Assembly (NCBI RefSeq): GCF_024649945.1
Contig: NZ_JANKMS010000010.1
Location: forward strand, 62,001 to 126,000
Source: Flavobacterium panacis
GTDB lineage: Bacteria > Bacteroidota > Bacteroidia > Flavobacteriales > Flavobacteriaceae
DNA length: 64,000 nucleotides
Direction: 5' to 3'
A program made the translations under genes and the position numbers. How positions within the stretch are numbered: the first letter of the stretch is position 1; every line of letters begins with the position of its first letter. The notes beneath the pieces are model-generated. The model made no database searches. It had not been told where the DNA came from and worked only from the letters and a program-made list of their open reading frames with translations. Below, in pieces: positions 60,020 through 64,000 of the stretch.

Positions 60020-62851
60020 ATGAGAGTCTACTTGCTAATTATGTTGTTGTTCAGCGGAATATCTTTTGCGCAGAATACAATAACAGGTTCGGTTACAGAT
60101 GGTAACAAACAATCTATTCCTGGTGCTAATGTTGTTGTTGTCGGAGAAAATAGTGGTGCATCTACTGATTTCGACGGATCGTTCAAATTGACTACCAATG
60201 CTAAATTGCCTTTTTCTATAAAGGTTTCTGCGGTTGGATTCGAGTCAAAAACGATTAATGTTACTGCCGCAAATCAAAAAGTGAATGTAATTTTAAAAGA
60301 TGAAGAGACTAAATTGGATGAAATCGTAGTCTCTGCTTCCAGAACTCCAGAAAGAGTTTTGGAATCTCCTGTAACTATTGAAAGGATGGGTATTCAGGAG
60401 ATCAAAAGAACCGCTTCTCCTTCTTTTTACGATGGTTTGGAGAATATGAAAGAGGTGCAGATGAATACTAGTAGTATGTCTTTCAAATCAATCAATACAA
60501 GGGGGTTTGCTACTGTGGCTAATACTCGTTTCATGCAGTTGGTTGATGGTATGGATAATTCTTCTCCATTATTGAATTTCGTTTTAGGGAATATGATAGG
60601 TGTTTCTGAAATTGATGTTCAGAGTGTAGAGCTTCTTCCAGGTGCTTCTTCTGCTTTATATGGTGCAAATGCATTTAACGGAATTTTATTTATGACCAGT
60701 AAAAGTCCGTTTACCAATCAAGGAATTTCTACTTATTTTAAATATGGTGTGACATCGCAAGAAGCTGCTGGAACAAATGGGTATTATGATTTTGGAATTC
60801 GTTTCGCTCATGCTTTCAATAAGTATTTTGCTGCTAAAGCTAACTTTACTTATATGGAAGCTACAGATTGGTATGCGACAAATTATGATGATAAAACCAG
60901 AGCAGGTATCGATAGAACAAATCCTAGTTATGACGGTATAAATGTTTATGGTGATGAGGCTTCTACGAATATTAAAGGAGTAGGTTTGAGGTTGGAAGCG
61001 TTAGGTATAATTCCTGTTGGAGCTTCTAATTTACTTCCAAATTCTACAGTTAGTAGAACAGGATATAATGAAATCGATTTAACAGATAATAAAGCCGCTA
61101 ATACAAAAATTGACTTTTCTTTCCACGGTAGACCTTTTGGGGATGAAAGATTGGAGATTATTTGGCAAAGTAAATTTGGTACTGGTAATGCGGTTTATCA
61201 AGGAGCAAATAGATATTATTTGAATAACTTTTTTATGCAGCAGCATAAGTTAGAGTTCAAAGGAAAAAACTTTTTCGTAAGAGGGTACACGACTTCAGAA
61301 AGTGGAGGGCAGTCTTATGATATGATTTTTACAGGTATTAATGTAAATAGAAAATGGAAAGACGATAATACTTGGTTTGGTCAATATGCTGGAGCTTATA
61401 TTCAAGGAACTTTGGCAGGGATGACACCAGATCAAGCGCATGCAGCTGCAAGATCTACTGCAGATACTGGGCGTTTCTTGCCAGGTACACCAGAATTCAA
61501 AAATGCATTTAATCAAGTTATTAGCGAGGCAGATGTTCTTTCGGGTTCAAGATTGGTAGATAACTCAAAAATTTATCATTCAGATGCTAATTATAATTTC
61601 AAGGATCAAATAAAATTTGCTGAAATTCAAGTTGGGGGTTCGTTTAGAGCTTATGAGTTGAATTCGCATGGTAGAATTTATACAGATGCAAATGGACCTA
61701 TTAATTATAATGAATATGGTGCTTATGCTCAATTAATGAAAAAATTCTTAGATGACAGATTGAAATTTACAGGATCTCTTCGTTATGATAAATCTAAAAA
61801 CTTTGATGGTAATTTCTCGCCACGTTTATCTTTGGTTTATTCAGGTGGAGAAAAAAGAAATCACAATTTCAGAGGATCTTTTCAAACAGGTTTTAGAAAT
61901 CCTTCAACTCAAGATCAATACATCGGATTTAATATTGGAAGCGCAGTGTTGATTGGTTCTGCTCCGGATAACTTAACAAGATTTAGCGAGACATTTAATT
62001 TAAGCGCAGAAGGTCAGTCTTACAGTAACGGAAACGCTACTAAAGATATGACGGGTGTTGATGCTTATAATAATTCCTATATAGCAAGTTCTGTGAATGC
62101 ATTTTCAGCTATGGCGGGAAGTAATCCAATTGCGGCGGCGGCTTTGTTGAAAAAATCAAGAGCAAACTTAGTAAAACCTGAAGAGGTAAAAGCTTTTGAA
62201 GTTGGATATCGATCTGTTTTTGAAGGTACGTCGATAGATCTTAATGGATATTATAATATTTATAATAATTTCATTGGTACTTTAAATGTGATTTCTCCTT
62301 ATTATGGAACAGCACAGGATAATCCGAATCTTGCAGCTGGGACGACAGATGCAGGAGTGCAGTCTGTAAGGGCTATTCAAAACGGAGAATATAGAGTATA
62401 TCAATTGTATACAAACTCTGATGTAGAAATACATTCGTTAGGATTTGGAGTTGGACTTTCTAGAAAAGTAATTGCTGATTTCGAATTGGGGCTTAACTAT
62501 AATTATGCTCAATTTGATTTCGATCAAGACAAAGATCCAAGTTTTGAAGCTGGATTTAATACGCCAAAACATAGAGTTAAAATGTCAATTGGAAACGATA
62601 AATTATTCAAAAATTTCGGTTTCAGTGTTAGCGGAAGATGGAATAGTGAATATTTATGGCAAGCTGGTTTTGCTGATGGTATGATTAAGTCTGCAACTGT
62701 AATAGATGCTCAGATTAATTACGGAATTCCAAAATTAAAATCGGTTTTAAAATTAGGAGCTGCTAATATTGGTGGTAAAGAATACTATCAAGTTATTGGA
62801 GCTGGATTAATTGGTCAGCAGTATTTTGCTTCTTGGACTATCAATCCGTAA
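60020..62851 (+). CDS. TonB-dependent outer-membrane receptor
   Basis: 943 residues. Signal peptide (MRVYLLIMLLFSGISFAQ), a CarboxypepD_reg-like beta-sandwich (about 20-110, ITGSVTDGNKQSIPGANVVV), a TonB plug (about 115-240; DEIVVSASRTPERVLESPVT, INTRGFATVANTRFMQLVDG, VELLPGASSALYGANAFNGI), and a 22-strand barrel to the C-terminus. It imports a substrate across the outer membrane with TonB energy. No SusD partner follows, so it is not a SusC-type nutrient locus; the next gene is an SGNH lipoprotein on the same strand. Substrate unknown. Confidence 0.92.
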   Translation: MRVYLLIMLLFSGISFAQNTITGSVTDGNKQSIPGANVVVVGENSGASTDFDGSFKLTTNAKLPFSIKVSAVGFESKTINVTAANQKVNVILKDEETKLDEIVVSASRTPERVLESPVTIERMGIQEIKRTASPSFYDGLENMKEVQMNTSSMSFKSINTRGFATVANTRFMQLVDGMDNSSPLLNFVLGNMIGVSEIDVQSVELLPGASSALYGANAFNGILFMTSKSPFTNQGISTYFKYGVTSQEAAGTNGYYDFGIRFAHAFNKYFAAKANFTYMEATDWYATNYDDKTRAGIDRTNPSYDGINVYGDEASTNIKGVGLRLEALGIIPVGASNLLPNSTVSRTGYNEIDLTDNKAANTKIDFSFHGRPFGDERLEIIWQSKFGTGNAVYQGANRYYLNNFFMQQHKLEFKGKNFFVRGYTTSESGGQSYDMIFTGINVNRKWKDDNTWFGQYAGAYIQGTLAGMTPDQAHAAARSTADTGRFLPGTPEFKNAFNQVISEADVLSGSRLVDNSKIYHSDANYNFKDQIKFAEIQVGGSFRAYELNSHGRIYTDANGPINYNEYGAYAQLMKKFLDDRLKFTGSLRYDKSKNFDGNFSPRLSLVYSGGEKRNHNFRGSFQTGFRNPSTQDQYIGFNIGSAVLIGSAPDNLTRFSETFNLSAEGQSYSNGNATKDMTGVDAYNNSYIASSVNAFSAMAGSNPIAAAALLKKSRANLVKPEEVKAFEVGYRSVFEGTSIDLNGYYNIYNNFIGTLNVISPYYGTAQDNPNLAAGTTDAGVQSVRAIQNGEYRVYQLYTNSDVEIHSLGFGVGLSRKVIADFELGLNYNYAQFDFDQDKDPSFEAGFNTPKHRVKMSIGNDKLFKNFGFSVSGRWNSEYLWQAGFADGMIKSATVIDAQINYGIPKLKSVLKLGAANIGGKEYYQVIGAGLIGQQYFASWTINP

Positions 62852-62885
62852 TTAAATTAGTAACGCTAAGTCAAATTCATATTGA

Positions 62886-62910
62886 TGTTTCTAAAGATGA
62901 TTTAGAAACA
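62886..62910 (+). other. Intergenic hairpin between receptor and SGNH gene
   Basis: A perfect 10-bp stem TGTTTCTAAA (62886-62895) with 62901-62910 and a 5-nt loop, without a following T run. It may stabilise the upstream message end or tune expression of the downstream gene (inference). Confidence 0.5.
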
Positions 62911-62933
62911 GATAATTATAAAAATTATAAATT

Positions 62934-64000
62934 ATGATAAAAAATTTCAAATGGCTTTTATTGGTTTCGTTGACCTTTATGGCTTGTAATAGTGATGATG
63001 ATGCGACTGCTCCTGTGGAGTCGTCTGATGGTAAGCCTTTGACAGCTGGAAGTGCAGATTTTTCTAAATATGTAGCATTAGGAGATTCTTTTGCAGCGGG
63101 TTTTAGTGATAATGCTTTATTTATAAAAGGGCAGGAAGGGGCTTATCCTAATGTTTTAGCACAGCAATTTGCTTTAGTTGGAGGTGGGGAGTTTAAAACT
63201 CCTTTGGCAAATGATAATATTGGTGGATTGTTATTGGGTGGAAATGTTATAGTTGGGCCACGTTTGTATTTAAATGTTACTCCTGTTCCAGTTGAGGGTG
63301 CTCCAACGACAGAAGTTACAGCGCGTTTGTCTGGGCCGTTTAATAATTTAGGAGTTCCTGGAGCTAAGAGTTTTCATTTGCTTGCGCCTGGTTATGGTAA
63401 TCCTGGGGGGGTGCTTACTGGTACAGCAAATCCTTATTTTGCTCGTTTTGCTTCAAGTAATACAACTACAGTTTTAGCAGATGCATTAAGTCAGAATCCT
63501 ACTTTCTTCTCTTTGTGGATTGGAGGAAATGATGAATTAGGGTATGCTACTGCTGGTGGAGATCCAGCGGTGAACCCGTTAACGCCTCCTGCAACTTTTG
63601 ATGCGGCTTATAAAGCCTTGGTTGCACAGCTTGTTGCTGGTGGAAGAAAAGGAGTTGTGGCCAATTTGCCAGTTATTACAACTCTTCCTCATTTTCATGT
63701 AATAGCATATAATCAACTTAGTCAAGCTAGTTTGACTGATAAAGGAGTTAGTTTGATTCCGGCTTTGAACGCGCAATTGTACGGGCCTTTACATAATGCT
63801 TTGGCGTTTTTAGGGCAAGGAAGTAGGATTAATCTTTTGGCAACAACGGGAAATAACCCATTATTAATTGTAGATGAAACGTTGCCTGATCTATCAGCAA
63901 ATTTAAGGGCTGTTTTAATTGGTGGAGGATTGGATGTTCCTACTGCTACAGCAATGGGGCAGATTTTTGGGAGAGCTAGACAAGCGCTACCTACAGATTT
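62934..64000 (+). CDS. SGNH/GDSL-hydrolase lipoprotein, 3' end cut by the window
   Basis: At least 355 codons open to the right edge. It begins with a lipoprotein signal MIKNFKWLLLVSLTFMAC followed by NSDDDATAP, a fit to the acidic surface-lipoprotein signal of flavobacteria. Block I is YVALGDSFAAGFSDN (Ser nucleophile), block II glycine is in NLGVPGAKSFH, and block III is LWIGGNDELGYA (Gly-x-Asn-Asp). The remaining Asp-His pair lies beyond the visible part. It should be an esterase or lipase-like enzyme at the cell surface. It follows the TonB receptor on the same strand and is likely cotranscribed. Confidence 0.88.
   Translation, partial: MIKNFKWLLLVSLTFMACNSDDDATAPVESSDGKPLTAGSADFSKYVALGDSFAAGFSDNALFIKGQEGAYPNVLAQQFALVGGGEFKTPLANDNIGGLLLGGNVIVGPRLYLNVTPVPVEGAPTTEVTARLSGPFNNLGVPGAKSFHLLAPGYGNPGGVLTGTANPYFARFASSNTTTVLADALSQNPTFFSLWIGGNDELGYATAGGDPAVNPLTPPATFDAAYKALVAQLVAGGRKGVVANLPVITTLPHFHVIAYNQLSQASLTDKGVSLIPALNAQLYGPLHNALAFLGQGSRINLLATTGNNPLLIVDETLPDLSANLRAVLIGGGLDVPTATAMGQIFGRARQALPTD

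Overview
The window looks like a chromosomal segment of a Flavobacterium or close relative (Bacteroidota). The signs are low G+C, Bacteroidota-type -7 elements (TAnnTTTG, sometimes with TTG about 20 bp upstream) ahead of many genes, lipoproteins whose Cys is followed by acidic or Ser/Asp residues, a TonB receptor with an N-terminal CarboxypepD_reg-like domain, DUF4270, DUF4286, an AsmA-like/GT51 fusion and a fused OlsF-type acyltransferase. I see no rRNA, tRNA, IS, prophage or CRISPR. The content is mostly core and housekeeping, with short islands of poorly characterised surface and small membrane proteins and a large amount of palindromic intergenic repeat.

Layout. 1-9.6 kb: a partial lipoprotein, a GNAT-nitrilase fusion, a tail-less SSB, DUF2461, a small Cys-rich basic protein, ferritin, two secreted paralogues on either side of an OmpA-family protein, and a coupled HAD phosphatase/CAT-like acetyltransferase pair. 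9.6-15.3 kb: EamA exporter, flotillin with its OB-fold membrane partner, and metG. 15.3-17.6 kb: a secreted GH43 glycosidase bracketed by two same-orientation copies of a palindromic repeat. 17.6-23.5 kb: CDGSH protein, secreted patatin, PrcB-like lipoprotein, SUKH protein plus an unknown partner, DUF4375 protein, and a lipoprotein. 23.7-32.1 kb: a forward block of serS, lgt, TPR protein, DUF4286, lipoprotein, rsmA, mgtE and proC. 32.2-35.5 kb: cytochrome c, lipoprotein and nhaA on the minus strand, then a 2-hydroxyacid dehydrogenase.

35.5-38.8 kb is the most unusual part. It is a run of small membrane proteins (DUF4234, DUF2752, TM2, DUF805) ending in a SUFU-domain protein. The DUF4234 and DUF805 genes, although unrelated in sequence, carry the same roughly 50-nt leader motif just before their start codons. 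This looks like a shared cis-acting RNA and is my leading candidate for an interesting regulatory system.

38.8-49 kb: OlsF-type acyltransferase, exodeoxyribonuclease III, an OmpA coiled-coil lipoprotein, a ParE/RelE toxin-antitoxin pair, a Tas-like aldo/keto reductase, an L,D-transpeptidase-like/VWA lipoprotein operon, and a TPR sensor kinase with its LytTR regulator. A three-layer nested palindrome separates this from 49.3-55.3 kb on the minus strand: AsmA-like/GT51 transglycosylase, radA, an esterase-fold protein whose nucleophile Ser is Asp, and panD/panC. Divergent from panC runs a truncated glycogen-synthase-like gene, a DUF4270 lipoprotein and glmS. The window ends with a TonB-dependent receptor and a truncated SGNH-hydrolase lipoprotein gene.

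Envelope biology (lipoprotein maturation, OmpA proteins, peptidoglycan enzymes, aminolipid synthesis, TonB import) is the most common theme. All functional calls come from reading the sequence; no database search was run.
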